Shown piece after piece: positions 43,229 to 52,692 of a stretch of DNA of 64,000 nucleotides. Position numbers and translations under genes: made by a program. Origin of the DNA: Opacimonas immobilis (GTDB lineage Bacteria > Pseudomonadota > Gammaproteobacteria > Enterobacterales > Alteromonadaceae). Numbering within the stretch: the stretch's first letter is position 1; each line of letters starts with the position of its first letter. The notes below the pieces were generated by a model. It searched no databases. It saw only the letters and a program-made list of their open reading frames with translations, and was not told where the DNA came from. Where the stretch lies: assembly GCF_048282545.1 (NCBI RefSeq), contig NZ_CP182485.1, positions 1,798,001 through 1,862,000 on the forward strand. Reading direction: 5' to 3'.

Positions 43229-43256
43229 TTGACAGTTTTGCTGTGAAAGGTAGAAT
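43229..43256 (+). promoter_or_regulatory. strong sigma-70 promoter of the tRNA operon
   Basis: TTGACA (43229-43234, full consensus), 16-bp spacer, TAGAAT (43251-43256), 40 bp before the first tRNA. Confidence 0.9.
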
Positions 43257-43296
43257 GCACGCACTCAATTGATGAGTCACATGATTCGACATTGAT

Positions 43297-43372
43297 GCGG
43301 GTGTAGCTCAGTTGGTAGAGCGCAACCTTGCCAAGGTTGAGGTCACGAGTTCGAGCCTCGTTACCCGCTCCA
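43297..43372 (+). tRNA. glyW: tRNA-Gly (anticodon GCC), copy 1
   Basis: 76 nt with encoded CCA. Acceptor GCGGGTG pairs with TACCCGC; anticodon loop TTGCCAA gives GCC; T loop GTTCGAGCC. Identical to the copy at 43596. Confidence 0.97.
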
Positions 43373-43393
43373 AATTAACGTTTGGTACAATAT

Positions 43394-43468
43394 GGCGCTG
43401 TGGCAGAATGGCGATGCAGCGGATTGCAAATCCGTACTATTCCGGTTCGAATCCGGTCGGCGCCTCCA
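43394..43468 (+). tRNA. cysT: tRNA-Cys (anticodon GCA)
   Basis: 75 nt with encoded CCA. Acceptor GGCGCTG / CGGCGCC; anticodon loop TTGCAAA gives GCA; T loop GTTCGAATC. Confidence 0.97.
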
Positions 43469-43491
43469 TTCTATAAAGCGTTTTAAGATAC

Positions 43492-43578
43492 GCCCGGGTG
43501 GTGAAATTGGTAGACACAAGGGATTTAAAATCCCTCGCTCGTAAGAGCGTGGCGGTTCAAGTCCGCCCCCGGGCACCA
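43492..43578 (+). tRNA. leuZ: tRNA-Leu (anticodon TAA)
   Basis: 87 nt with encoded CCA. Acceptor GCCCGGG / CCCGGGC; anticodon loop TTTAAAA gives TAA; long variable arm (CGCTCGTAAGAGCG). Confidence 0.97.
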
Positions 43579-43595
43579 TTATTTAGATTTTGTAT

Positions 43596-43671
43596 GCGGG
43601 TGTAGCTCAGTTGGTAGAGCGCAACCTTGCCAAGGTTGAGGTCACGAGTTCGAGCCTCGTTACCCGCTCCA
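43596..43671 (+). tRNA. tRNA-Gly (anticodon GCC), copy 2
   Basis: 76 nt, identical in sequence to the tRNA-Gly at 43297. The last gene of the tRNA operon; extra tandem copies of this tRNA are usual in fast growers. Confidence 0.97.
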
Positions 43672-43761
43672 AAATTCTTCCTAAACCCATCCAAAAATAA
43701 TCTTTTTTCTCTTTTTTTAGTATATAGTTACATCATATTTATACGGAACACGTATCTTATT

Positions 43762-44829
43762 ATGCAAATCAGAAAATGGCTGATTACTTTGGTTGTTGCA
43801 GCCGGTATATTCGCATTATTAGGTTTTATTAAATTTTCACAAATTCAAACTGCTATCGCTTTTGGTGAGTCGTTTCCTGAGCCGAGTGAGACGGTTACGC
43901 GGTTTACTCTTCAGCCAACTCAGTATGCACAGCAATATACGGTATCTGGTACTATTCTCGCGCCACAACAGGTTATTTTGACAGCTGAAGTTGGCGGGTT
44001 AATTGAGCGAGTTAATTTTTCAAGTAATGCTCAGGTGCAAAGTGGCGATGTATTCTTGCAAATTAATGCCGCCCAAGAAATCGCAGAGCTCAATGCCATT
44101 AAAGCACAAATCCAGTTAGCAAATTTAGACGTCAAGCGCACGCAACAATTAGTTGAACAACGCGCAACCGGTCAACAACAACTTGATCGCGTGAAAGCAG
44201 AACTGGCTGTGGCACAAGCCCAAGCGCAAGCAATTGAAGCCCGTATTGCCAAAAAACAAATCAAAATCCCATTTAACGGTCGTTTAGGTTTGCACTCATT
44301 AGAAATAGGGCAATTTGTGGATGCTAACACCGCCTTAGTTGAACTGGTGAATGTGGAGCAGGGGCTGTGGGTAGATTTTGCAATCCCGCTTAACAAGCGC
44401 GATTGGCTAAAGGACACGATCGCCGTGACTAATGGTAGTATCTCGTTGCCTGCCAGCGTTTTTTCACAAAGCACCAGTATCAATAATATCTCGCGTAATT
44501 TATCCATTCGAGCACAGCTACAAAACATCAACGAATGGGTGCCTGGCATGATTGTTCAAGTCAAGTTGCAATCTCCCAATGTGATAGATGCGTATGACAT
44601 TCCGAATACCGCCTTGCGCTATGATGCATTAGGCAGTTATGTGTTTGTGCTTGATACAGATGAAGACGGTAAATTAAGAGCTAAACGTGAAGACGTTGTC
44701 GTGTTATCTCAAGGTGATGGTCACAGCTTCATTGAACTGTCTTTGCCCGCGGGGACTCAGATTGCCAATATCGGTGCGTTTAAATTGCGCAATGGCATAT
44801 TAGTAAACCTTGCTCAACAAGGTCAGTAA
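43762..44829 (+). CDS. RND efflux periplasmic adaptor (membrane fusion protein)
   Basis: The start is the ATG at 43762 (MQIRKWLITLVVAAGIFALLGF); the longer frame upstream runs into the tRNA. 355 residues: an N-terminal membrane anchor without lipobox, lipoyl-like hairpin halves (VSGTILAPQQVILTAEVGG; KIPFNGRLGLHSLEIGQFVD), a coiled-coil arm of about 60 residues rich in Gln and Ala, and a beta-barrel domain. It links the pump encoded 3 bp downstream to a TolC-type channel, which is not in this window. Confidence 0.92.
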   Translation: MQIRKWLITLVVAAGIFALLGFIKFSQIQTAIAFGESFPEPSETVTRFTLQPTQYAQQYTVSGTILAPQQVILTAEVGGLIERVNFSSNAQVQSGDVFLQINAAQEIAELNAIKAQIQLANLDVKRTQQLVEQRATGQQQLDRVKAELAVAQAQAQAIEARIAKKQIKIPFNGRLGLHSLEIGQFVDANTALVELVNVEQGLWVDFAIPLNKRDWLKDTIAVTNGSISLPASVFSQSTSINNISRNLSIRAQLQNINEWVPGMIVQVKLQSPNVIDAYDIPNTALRYDALGSYVFVLDTDEDGKLRAKREDVVVLSQGDGHSFIELSLPAGTQIANIGAFKLRNGILVNLAQQGQ

Positions 44830-44831
44830 CC

Positions 44832-47800
44832 ATGAACCAGAGAGAGTTACAGCCGTTTTTACAAAAACGTTGGTTGGATATTTTTTCTACCAAACCGATT
44901 TTAGCCATCGTGATCTCATTGACTATTTTCTTGGTTGGCTTAAGAGCGTATTCCAATATACCCGTGTTGCAATTTCCTCAAATTGCCAGTGCTTCCATTC
45001 AGATCACCACACCATACATCGGTGCTTCGGCAGAAGTGGTGCAGGGGTTTGTTACCGATCCTATTGAACGCGCAGCCTCAACTGTGCCTGGTGTGGATTA
45101 TGTGGACAGTGCGACAACTCCAGGTTTGAGCCGGGTAACCGTCTGGCTCAATCTCAATGTTGATAGCGCCAAAGCGTTAGCCGAATTATCGGCCCGAATT
45201 GATCAAATTCGTTTTGAACTGCCTGCTGGAGCAGAAGACCCTGCTATACAAGTCGTTCGAGCGGATCGGCCATTTGCAGTGTTTTATTTGACGGTGGATT
45301 TTAGCGATGCAGATGATCGCATCACTCGTACCGAAGCGACGGATTATCTAACTCGACAAGTAGTACCCGAACTATCAACGATTCCTGGTGTACAAAGAGT
45401 GGGTATTGAAGGCGCTCGTGCACCAGCCATGCGCATATGGTTAAACCTGAATCAGTTACAGGCACTTAACATTAGTGCAGCACAAGTTGCCCAAGCTTTA
45501 CGTGCCAATAATTTACTTGCCACCTTAGGGCAGACTGAAAACAATGAACAGCGCCTATCACTCGTTACAGCTACCAATCTCGCGGATACTTTTGAATTCG
45601 AACAATTGGTAGTGGCTCAGCGCAATGATTCTATCATTCGTTTAACAGACATTGCTCGAGTTGAGCTAGGTGAGGATGAAGGGCAAGATGCAGCGCGTCT
45701 TGATTACGATACGGTGTTGTATCTGTCGATCTGGCCTGTACCTGGGGCAAATGAAATTCAAATTGGCGATGAAGTGTATCAACGTGTTGCCAAAATTAAT
45801 CAAGTTTTACCACAGGGTATGCAAATTAAAGACGGCTATGATGGTACCTTGTATATGCGCAGTGCCCTCTCAGAAATCTTTGGTACTCTGGCTGAAACCA
45901 TTCTGATTGTTGGTTTAGTCGTGTTATTTATGATGGGATCTTTGCGTACGGCATTAGTGCCGTTAGTTACGATCCCAATTTCCATTTTGGGCGCTTTAGC
46001 AGCCATTCATTGGATGGGATTCAGTCTTAACCTGTTAACGGTTCTTGCCATTGTCTTATCGGTAGGTCTAGTTGTTGATGATGCTATCGTTGTGGTTGAA
46101 AACGTCGGTCGTCACATGCGCAATGGCATGGGGCGCATTGACGCGGCTTTAATTAGCTCACGACAGCTTTTTGCACCTGTTGTGGTCACCACTGTGGTCT
46201 TGGCCGCAGTCTATGCGCCGATTGGTATTTTGGGTGGGTTGACGGGGGCTCTGTTCAAAGAATTTGCGTTCACTCTTGCCATTGCCGTCATTCTCTCTTG
46301 CGTCGTCGCGGTTACCTTATCTCCTATTATGAGCGCCTACAGCAATCCTGAACAAGGCCGTGAAGGACGACTGACAAACTGGGTGAACCTGCGCTTTGAT
46401 TGGTTGCAACGAGTATATGGTGGCTATTTGCAATGGTCTTTGACATGGCGGAACCAAATTATTTTTATGGTGGTGTTTATCTCTTTATTAAGCGTACCCT
46501 TTTATTTGGTCTCGCTTAAAGAACTCGCTCCAACCGAAGATCAGGCCAGTATTTCTGTTATCGTTGAAGCGCCGCCTGATGCATCTCTCGCATACAGTGT
46601 TGAGCACATGGACACCATAGTCGATACCTTATCCACCATTGAAGGCTCGACTTTCATGTGGCAACTGGTGAATCCTGGCGCCACCTTTGGCGGTATGGAG
46701 TTTGTAGAGCCAGACAAACGCGAACGCAAAATTCAAGATATATACTGGGATGCATTTTTTTTACTCAACACTGTACCTGGTTTAAAAGCGTTTCCGGTAT
46801 TGGATTCGGCCTTACCTACGGCAGGTAATTTTGCCGTAGAGCTAGTGGTGCAAAGCACCGATTCGCATGCAGATATGCAACGATATGTGGATGAAATCCT
46901 TGCTAAAGCGAACGCGACCGGTGAGTTTTTATTTGTCGATTCCGATTTGAAAATTGATTTGCCGTTGGCTCGGATCCGCTTTGACAAAAACAAAATCGCT
47001 CAGTACGGTTTAACCGTCGCAGAGGTAACCGAGCAATTGAGTACTTTGTTATCCGGTAATTTTGTGAATCGATTTGATCAATTAGGTAAGGCATATCGCG
47101 TTATTCCAATGGTGGAAGAGCAATCACAGCGCTCTTTAGAACAAGTGTTGCAATTGCCTGTCGATATTGGTCAAGGGCAAACTGTGACGTTCTCTGATTT
47201 TGCGCATATTGAGATGGAAGTAGGGCCTCGTGTCCTGTCTAAGTTCCAACAAAAAAATGCTTTTAGGATCTTTGCTGGCACCCGACCAGACATTACCAAA
47301 GAAGCGGGCCTTTCTCGCTTAGAAGAGATTGCCAGTCGTATCATTCCGTCAGATTACAGTCTAGACTACGCAGGTGAATCGAGAGAAATTCGTCGTGACG
47401 GTAATCAACTTGAAGATGTGCTGCTGTTAGCTATTGTCTTTGTCTTTTTGGTGTTAGCCATTCAATTTAATTCATTTCGCGACCCGCTTGTGGTCTTACT
47501 CGGTTCAGTACCCGTGGCGTTATCCGCTGCGTTGATGTTCACGTTTTTGGATTTTACTACCATTAATATTTACTCTCAGGTCGGCTTTATTACGTTAGTG
47601 GGTTTGGTGGCCAAAAATGGGATCTTGATTGTAGAGTTTGCGAAACATATGCAGAGGCAAGGTGCGGCCAAGCTTGAAGCAATTACCGAAGCGGCTCAAA
47701 CCCGACTGCGTCCGGTAATAATGACGACCGCCGCTACTGTACTGGGTCATCTTCCTTTATTACTAGTTACTGGGGCGGGAGCGGAGGCTCGTAACAGTAT

Positions 47801-47924
47801 AGGTATTGTATTAGTCGCGGGAATGTTTGTAGGTACACTATTGACCTTATTGTCTTTACCCACCTTATATATGCTCCTTGCCAAGGAGCACAATAAGACA
47901 GTAACAGAGACCAACGATGTCTGA
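44832..47924 (+). CDS. RND family efflux transporter, inner-membrane pump (HAE1 type)
   Basis: 1030-residue proton-driven pump with the two-fold RND layout: helix 1, large periplasmic loop, helices 2-7, second loop, helices 8-12. Helix 4 has the proton-relay acidic pair (VLSVGLVVDDAIVVVENVGRH). Further family blocks are GVDYVDSATTPGLSRVTVW and VAKNGILIVEFAKHMQ. It forms an adaptor-pump unit with the gene 3 bp upstream. The substrate cannot be read. Its last 8 bp overlap the next gene. Confidence 0.93.
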   Translation: MNQRELQPFLQKRWLDIFSTKPILAIVISLTIFLVGLRAYSNIPVLQFPQIASASIQITTPYIGASAEVVQGFVTDPIERAASTVPGVDYVDSATTPGLSRVTVWLNLNVDSAKALAELSARIDQIRFELPAGAEDPAIQVVRADRPFAVFYLTVDFSDADDRITRTEATDYLTRQVVPELSTIPGVQRVGIEGARAPAMRIWLNLNQLQALNISAAQVAQALRANNLLATLGQTENNEQRLSLVTATNLADTFEFEQLVVAQRNDSIIRLTDIARVELGEDEGQDAARLDYDTVLYLSIWPVPGANEIQIGDEVYQRVAKINQVLPQGMQIKDGYDGTLYMRSALSEIFGTLAETILIVGLVVLFMMGSLRTALVPLVTIPISILGALAAIHWMGFSLNLLTVLAIVLSVGLVVDDAIVVVENVGRHMRNGMGRIDAALISSRQLFAPVVVTTVVLAAVYAPIGILGGLTGALFKEFAFTLAIAVILSCVVAVTLSPIMSAYSNPEQGREGRLTNWVNLRFDWLQRVYGGYLQWSLTWRNQIIFMVVFISLLSVPFYLVSLKELAPTEDQASISVIVEAPPDASLAYSVEHMDTIVDTLSTIEGSTFMWQLVNPGATFGGMEFVEPDKRERKIQDIYWDAFFLLNTVPGLKAFPVLDSALPTAGNFAVELVVQSTDSHADMQRYVDEILAKANATGEFLFVDSDLKIDLPLARIRFDKNKIAQYGLTVAEVTEQLSTLLSGNFVNRFDQLGKAYRVIPMVEEQSQRSLEQVLQLPVDIGQGQTVTFSDFAHIEMEVGPRVLSKFQQKNAFRIFAGTRPDITKEAGLSRLEEIASRIIPSDYSLDYAGESREIRRDGNQLEDVLLLAIVFVFLVLAIQFNSFRDPLVVLLGSVPVALSAALMFTFLDFTTINIYSQVGFITLVGLVAKNGILIVEFAKHMQRQGAAKLEAITEAAQTRLRPVIMTTAATVLGHLPLLLVTGAGAEARNSIGIVLVAGMFVGTLLTLLSLPTLYMLLAKEHNKTVTETNDV

Positions 47925-48570
47925 GTATTGGATGGAATTTTTCACACTCGCTGGCGTACATCTCATTGCTGTGGCCAGTCCAGGGCCTGATTTTGCAGTC
48001 GTTGTGCGACATGCCATTTCACATGGTCGAAAAATTGCTATTTGGTGCAGTATTGGCATTGGTTTCGGCATTTTATTGCACGTCGCCTATAGCCTGTTAG
48101 GTATTGGACTACTGATCAAAACCACGCCGTGGTTATATCAAAGCTTGATATTTATTGCGGCAGGGTACTTTGTTTTTATTGGTATTGGGGCTTTGCGTGC
48201 TTCTGCTCAAGAAACATCAGCTGAGTCTGAAGAAGTAAACAAGGAAGTGACCAAGCAATTGCCTATTATCCAGGCTTTTCGCGTTGGCTTTATTACCAAC
48301 GGATTAAATCCCAAAGCCACTTTGTTTTTCTTATCCTTGTTCTCTGTGGTGGTGTCATTTGAGACACCATTATCGATAAAAATGATGTACGGCATATACT
48401 TAGCGATTGCGACGGGATTATGGTTTATCGTTTTGAGTATGTTATTATCAAATGCAAAAATTGACGTTTGGTTACAGCGTTATCGACAGCAAATTGATCG
48501 AGTGATGGGGGCAGTCCTGATTTTTATGGGAGCGTCTCTGTTGTATCAAGAACTGCTATCGTTATTTTAG
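47917..48570 (+). CDS. LysE/RhtB family amino acid exporter
   Basis: 217-residue membrane protein with about six helices. The N-terminal signature is VASPGPDFAVVVRHAISHGRK; later FITNGLNPKATLFFLSLF. Family members export amino acids such as threonine, homoserine or lysine; which one is unknown. Its start overlaps the RND pump stop by 8 bp, so the two are probably co-translated, although the functions differ. Confidence 0.9.
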   Translation: MSEYWMEFFTLAGVHLIAVASPGPDFAVVVRHAISHGRKIAIWCSIGIGFGILLHVAYSLLGIGLLIKTTPWLYQSLIFIAAGYFVFIGIGALRASAQETSAESEEVNKEVTKQLPIIQAFRVGFITNGLNPKATLFFLSLFSVVVSFETPLSIKMMYGIYLAIATGLWFIVLSMLLSNAKIDVWLQRYRQQIDRVMGAVLIFMGASLLYQELLSLF

Positions 48571-48604
48571 GCGACTGTTACTCCAGGCTATATTAAGAAG
48601 AATC

Positions 48605-49342
48605 ATGCAATACAACGAACCCTCACTTATTCAAAAAAATCTGAGTGGCGAATACGCGTTTGACATCAGAGCGTTGCTGCAATTTGCCCATCAAACAACA
48701 ATACGTAATTGGCTACCTATCCTCGGTGGAGCGACTATTGCATTAGTCTTGTTGATGGTCTTTGCCATGATTCTACTGAGCGTATTTGAGGTCACAGACC
48801 CGTTCAATGTCCCAGATCATACGATGATGCAAATTGAGGTGTTAGCCACAGTGTTTGCTGCCCCTTTATCGGTTGGTCTATTACTTATGGGATTGCGCAC
48901 TGCTGCTAAAAAATCGATTAAACCGGTCGATGTTTTGTCATATTATCCACGAATATTTTCTTTGGGACTGATTGGCTTACTGATTTCTTTGCTGACCAGT
49001 ATTGGCCTGATGCTGTTAATCATTCCAGGATTGTATCTCTACCTTGCGACGGGATTTGTACTCCCATTGATGGCAGAAAAACATATGCGTCCCATTGCGG
49101 CTATTCAGTTATCGGTGCAGATGGTGAATCGTTATCTCAGTCAGTTTATAATCTTATTTGGCGTCATGTTCCTGTCAATGCTTGTAAGCGTATTGAGTTT
49201 TGGTATTTTGCTACTGTACTTTGTGCCGTTTTTTTATGTATTAAAAGGAAAAATATACATGGATTTGTTTAGTTACGGTGAGATTTCCGATCCCATTGAT
49301 CGAATAGAAGAGCATAAAGATGACGAAACCTTTGTGGCATAA
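48605..49342 (+). CDS. uncharacterised multi-pass membrane protein
   Basis: 245 residues with about five or six hydrophobic helices (about 38-62, 77-97, 117-140, 141-160, 185-210). It carries a proline-glycine kink segment (LMLLIIPGLYLYLATGFVLPLMAEK) and a soluble acidic tail (SDPIDRIEEHKDDETFVA). The LxxIPGxxL pattern resembles small membrane families such as DUF975, but I do not assign one. It overlaps the glucosaminidase gene by 23 bp, so the two are coupled. Confidence 0.8.
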   Translation: MQYNEPSLIQKNLSGEYAFDIRALLQFAHQTTIRNWLPILGGATIALVLLMVFAMILLSVFEVTDPFNVPDHTMMQIEVLATVFAAPLSVGLLLMGLRTAAKKSIKPVDVLSYYPRIFSLGLIGLLISLLTSIGLMLLIIPGLYLYLATGFVLPLMAEKHMRPIAAIQLSVQMVNRYLSQFIILFGVMFLSMLVSVLSFGILLLYFVPFFYVLKGKIYMDLFSYGEISDPIDRIEEHKDDETFVA

Positions 49343-50198
49343 AATCGCCCTTGTTATATTCTGGGCAATATTGCTTTGGTGTGTGCTTTACCCGTTCATT
49401 AATCTTACAAAAACTAGCCAAACACCAATTAAAACGATTGAGACTGGCTACCTAGATACTACAAACGCAATACTCAAAGCGGGAAATGAGGCTACTTTTG
49501 GTGTCGTATTCAATGACCATGAGATTCAATTAGTTCCTAATTTTAGTCAAGGTAAGCCCATTCCTCAATTTGGACAAATCTCAGATGTTAAAAGCAAGAA
49601 ATCGACTTATTTCGAATACATTGGGCAGATGTCTAAACGCATTAATCAAATTATTATTATCCAGCGCCAATTCTTGATATCTATTCAAAACAAGCCATCA
49701 CTGAGTACCGCTGAACAACTTGCATTTAATTATTTGAGTCACACCTATCGAGTAAAAAATGCACCACAACCTGAGATGATTAAGCGCCTTCTGCATCGTG
49801 TTGCACCTATTCCAACTCCGTTAGTGCAAGTACAAACCGCAAACGAATCGGGGTGGGGTACTTCGCGTTTTGCTCGTAAAGGGTACAATTTTTTTGGATT
49901 ATGGTGCTATCAAACAGGATGCGGTTTTATTCCCAATCAACGTATTGAAGGTATGAACCACGAAGTGGCACGTTTTGATTCATTGGCGAAAGCCATGTAT
50001 CGCTATAAATTGAATTTAAATCGCAACAGAGCATATCGTGAGATGCGAGATATTCGCGCCCGACAAATGTCGGATGATAGTTTTGCTTTGTCTTATGCTA
50101 TGATTGACGGATTAAAAGCGTATTCAGAACGTGGCGATGCATACATTGATGAGTTAAGAAATATGCTTGAATTTAACCGTGAGTTTCTACATGAGTAA
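49320..50198 (+). CDS. Bax-like glucosaminidase (GH73-type peptidoglycan hydrolase)
   Basis: 292 residues. An N-terminal membrane anchor (IALVIFWAILLWCVLYPF) places the rest in the periplasm. The C-terminal domain has the glucosaminidase pattern: LVQVQTANESGWGTSRFARK with the catalytic-type Glu, NFFGLWCYQTGCGF, and RYKLNLNRNRAYREMR, as in E. coli Bax. It probably cuts peptidoglycan glycan strands. It overlaps both neighbours and is part of a tight three-gene unit. Confidence 0.88.
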   Translation: MTKPLWHKIALVIFWAILLWCVLYPFINLTKTSQTPIKTIETGYLDTTNAILKAGNEATFGVVFNDHEIQLVPNFSQGKPIPQFGQISDVKSKKSTYFEYIGQMSKRINQIIIIQRQFLISIQNKPSLSTAEQLAFNYLSHTYRVKNAPQPEMIKRLLHRVAPIPTPLVQVQTANESGWGTSRFARKGYNFFGLWCYQTGCGFIPNQRIEGMNHEVARFDSLAKAMYRYKLNLNRNRAYREMRDIRARQMSDDSFALSYAMIDGLKAYSERGDAYIDELRNMLEFNREFLHE

Positions 50199-50832
50199 AA
50201 ATGTTTTTATACCATTCATCTTGGTGTTAATGTCTCCTTGGCTATATGCCGATACTATCGAAATTGCATACAAAGATCTCTATAGTCATTTGCGCAAACT
50301 TGATAATGAGGATACGCAGCATTTGCAGTTTGCTTTTGGCTTTTTGAAGGTGCCAAAGAAGCAATCTCTTTGCACGATTACGAAAGGCGAGGTCATCACG
50401 GATAAGCAAGTCCTTCCTGTAGCGATTACACCAGAACAACGTTTTACCGTCCCTTTTGAGAAAGCCTTAAAAATGGCTGATGCGTTGGTCCGTATTGAGG
50501 TGGATGCACCCAAAAATCAATGTGATATGTCGGTACAGCTTGAAACGACTGCACAGTGGTTAAAATACAATTATTCTAGGGCTGACTTAGACATCATTCT
50601 CTCGCAATATCGTAATTTCTTTAATGAAATGGGAGGCTTTATGTCGTTTATGATGCCTCAAGTGACCGGTTTACAAATACACTTTAGCGATGAGTCGTTA
50701 TCGCAACCAATCGCTGATGACGTTTCTATTGTTGCGGGTGTATTACGCATAGACTCTCAGCAAATCAAAGGTTTAACGGAATTATCACTCCCTGAAAAAC
50801 CGTTACGCATAACCGCATTGACACAACGATAA
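50191..50832 (+). CDS. DUF2987 family exported protein
   Basis: The start is the ATG at 50191 (MSKNVFIPFILVLMSPWLYA), which overlaps the previous stop by 8 bp. 213 residues with a signal peptide ending after about residue 20. The mature part has the DUF2987 features: an Ile-Glu-Ile-x-Tyr-Lys-Asp-Leu-Tyr opening, two cysteines (in SLCTI and NQCDM) that could form a disulfide, and a C-terminal beta-rich region. Function unknown; the position suggests the envelope. Confidence 0.82.
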   Translation: MSKNVFIPFILVLMSPWLYADTIEIAYKDLYSHLRKLDNEDTQHLQFAFGFLKVPKKQSLCTITKGEVITDKQVLPVAITPEQRFTVPFEKALKMADALVRIEVDAPKNQCDMSVQLETTAQWLKYNYSRADLDIILSQYRNFFNEMGGFMSFMMPQVTGLQIHFSDESLSQPIADDVSIVAGVLRIDSQQIKGLTELSLPEKPLRITALTQR

Positions 50833-50845
50833 CGAATCGTGTTCG

Positions 50846-51745
50846 TCAACGAACGTAACTTAACTGATAGTCAATTTGTTCTGACAGACGTTCGACCGCT
50901 TCTCGACCATTTTGTATCAGTTCTTCAGCACGATTAAATTCTAATATTCCCACATTGCGCAAATGAGGCTCAATTAAAATATGAGGTGGATCACCTGCGA
51001 GTCTTGAGCGTGTTACTCGTGCTTGCATAATATCCAATGCGCTGGACATTACACTCATTATCCCTGGTGGAGAGTCTTGTTCTTTACTCTTATCGGGTGA
51101 AAACCAAGAACGGAGTAGTGAGGTGTTTCGCGCTAAAAACTCATCAGTTTTTCGCTGACTCTCGGTGTGCTCAACGCTAAATTTTTCAATCATCTCTGGG
51201 CGGAAATCGGCAGCAAGATTGACCGCAATGACCACATCTGCACCTAATTGACGACATAAGTTAACTGGCACAGGATTGACCACAGCGCCATCAATTAACC
51301 AACGACCTTGGTATTTGACCGGTGCAAATAAGCCAGGGATCGCACAAGAAGCTCGAATACTTTCACCAATTTCACCTTCTTTAAAAACCACCTCTCGACC
51401 GGTGTGCATATCCGTGGCAGTGACGGCAAACGGCTTTTGCATTTGTGCAAAATTGGGTACACTGAATTCATCCATTAGCTTTTCAAACACTCGTTTACCT
51501 GAGGCAATACCTCCGGTATTAATCCCCACGCCGAGTAATGTTAAAATTTGCCATTCATTGAGGCTACAGGCCCATTCTTTCAGGTCTGCTAGATGACCAC
51601 TTGCATAGGCTGAACCAACGTATGCACCAATAGAACACCCGGCGACGACATCAATTTGCACACCCATTTCTTCTAGTGCTTCAATGATCCCTATATGCGC
51701 CCAGCCACGAGCTGCACCAGCGCCTAATGCTAATCCGATTTTCAT
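50846..51745 (-). CDS. rssA: patatin-like phospholipase family protein (RssA type)
   Basis: Start at ATG 51745, six bases after AAGGA; the longer frame upstream overlaps ttcA. 299 residues. Patatin features: oxyanion loop LGAGAARGWAHIG, nucleophile in GCSIGAYVG, and the catalytic Asp in DGAVVNPVP. It matches E. coli RssA (YchK) in layout. It is expected to be a lipid esterase; the substrate is unknown. Downstream of ttcA on the same strand. Confidence 0.88.
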   Translation of the reverse strand: MKIGLALGAGAARGWAHIGIIEALEEMGVQIDVVAGCSIGAYVGSAYASGHLADLKEWACSLNEWQILTLLGVGINTGGIASGKRVFEKLMDEFSVPNFAQMQKPFAVTATDMHTGREVVFKEGEIGESIRASCAIPGLFAPVKYQGRWLIDGAVVNPVPVNLCRQLGADVVIAVNLAADFRPEMIEKFSVEHTESQRKTDEFLARNTSLLRSWFSPDKSKEQDSPPGIMSVMSSALDIMQARVTRSRLAGDPPHILIEPHLRNVGILEFNRAEELIQNGREAVERLSEQIDYQLSYVR

Positions 51746-51752
51746 AAATTCC

Positions 51753-52646
51753 TTAAAGTGTAATAATGTGTACGTTTTCGTCACTATGCATTTGCGTTGG
51801 GGCTTCATCAAATGCAGTATCTCCCATAGCAACCGGTCCAGGTTGTGTGGAAACGCCGGCAAAGTCATATAATTGCCCATCAGCTAAATGCGAAGGTACC
51901 ACGTTTTGCATTGCTTTGAACATAGACTCAATTCGACCAGGAAAACGCTGTTCCCATTCATTAAGCATAGCTTTGATTTGTTTTCTTTGGAGGTTTTCTT
52001 GTGAACCGCACAAATTACAAGGAATGATAGGGAACGCCATGTATTGGGCAAATTTTTCTATATCTCGTTCTTTGTTATAAGCAAGCGGACGAATAACAAT
52101 ATGCTCACCATTATCACTGACTAATTTTGGGGGCATACTTTTGAGGCGACCCCCGTGAAACATATTCAAAAATAATGTCTCCAGCATATCATCGCGATGA
52201 TGGCCTAATGCTATTTTGGTTGCGCCAAGCTCTTTGGCCGTGCGATACAAAATGCCACGGCGCAAACGAGAACACAAAGAGCAAGTTGTTTTACCCTCAG
52301 GGATCTTGTCTTTAACAATACTATAGGTATCTTCGGTGACTATTTGAAAATCGACGCCAAGATTTTTTAAATACTCGGGTAAAATATGTTCAGGAAATCC
52401 AGGTTGTTTTTGATCTAAGTTGACTGCAACAAGTGAAAACTGAATCGGGGCTACTCGTTGTAAATACAACAGTGTATCAAGTAATGTGTAGGAATCTTTG
52501 CCTCCAGAGAGGCAAACCATCACTTTATCGCCGTCTTCAATCATATTGTAATCGATAACCGCTTTACCGGTTTCGCGACGAATGCGTTTAATCAGTTTGT
52601 TGATGGAAGTGGATGGTTTTGTTGCGGTGGCTAATGTATCAGACAT
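51753..52646 (-). CDS. ttcA: tRNA 2-thiocytidine synthetase TtcA
   Basis: Puts sulfur on C32 of certain tRNAs, using a 4Fe-4S cluster. 297 residues. PP-loop CLSGGKDSYTLLDTL near residue 50; cluster cysteines CSLCSRLRRG and CNLCGSQ; HHRDDMLETLFLNMF. Standard TtcA. It lies between uspE and rssA; ttcA next to uspE/fnr is common. Confidence 0.95.
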   Translation of the reverse strand: MSDTLATATKPSTSINKLIKRIRRETGKAVIDYNMIEDGDKVMVCLSGGKDSYTLLDTLLYLQRVAPIQFSLVAVNLDQKQPGFPEHILPEYLKNLGVDFQIVTEDTYSIVKDKIPEGKTTCSLCSRLRRGILYRTAKELGATKIALGHHRDDMLETLFLNMFHGGRLKSMPPKLVSDNGEHIVIRPLAYNKERDIEKFAQYMAFPIIPCNLCGSQENLQRKQIKAMLNEWEQRFPGRIESMFKAMQNVVPSHLADGQLYDFAGVSTQPGPVAMGDTAFDEAPTQMHSDENVHIITL

Positions 52647-52692
52647 GCATGCGCCTTAATGCCTAGTGATTGAATCGACGCGATTATATCAG

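Noticed and set aside
43361..43579. Minus-strand frame over tRNA-Cys and tRNA-Leu
   Set aside because: Antisense reading of tRNA genes (RRPDSNRNSTDLQSAA-type peptides are well-known artefacts).
43762..47924. RND adaptor/pump as the exporter for the double-glycine peptide
   Set aside because: RND pumps do not process GG leaders, it has no C39 domain, and it lies 30 kb away.
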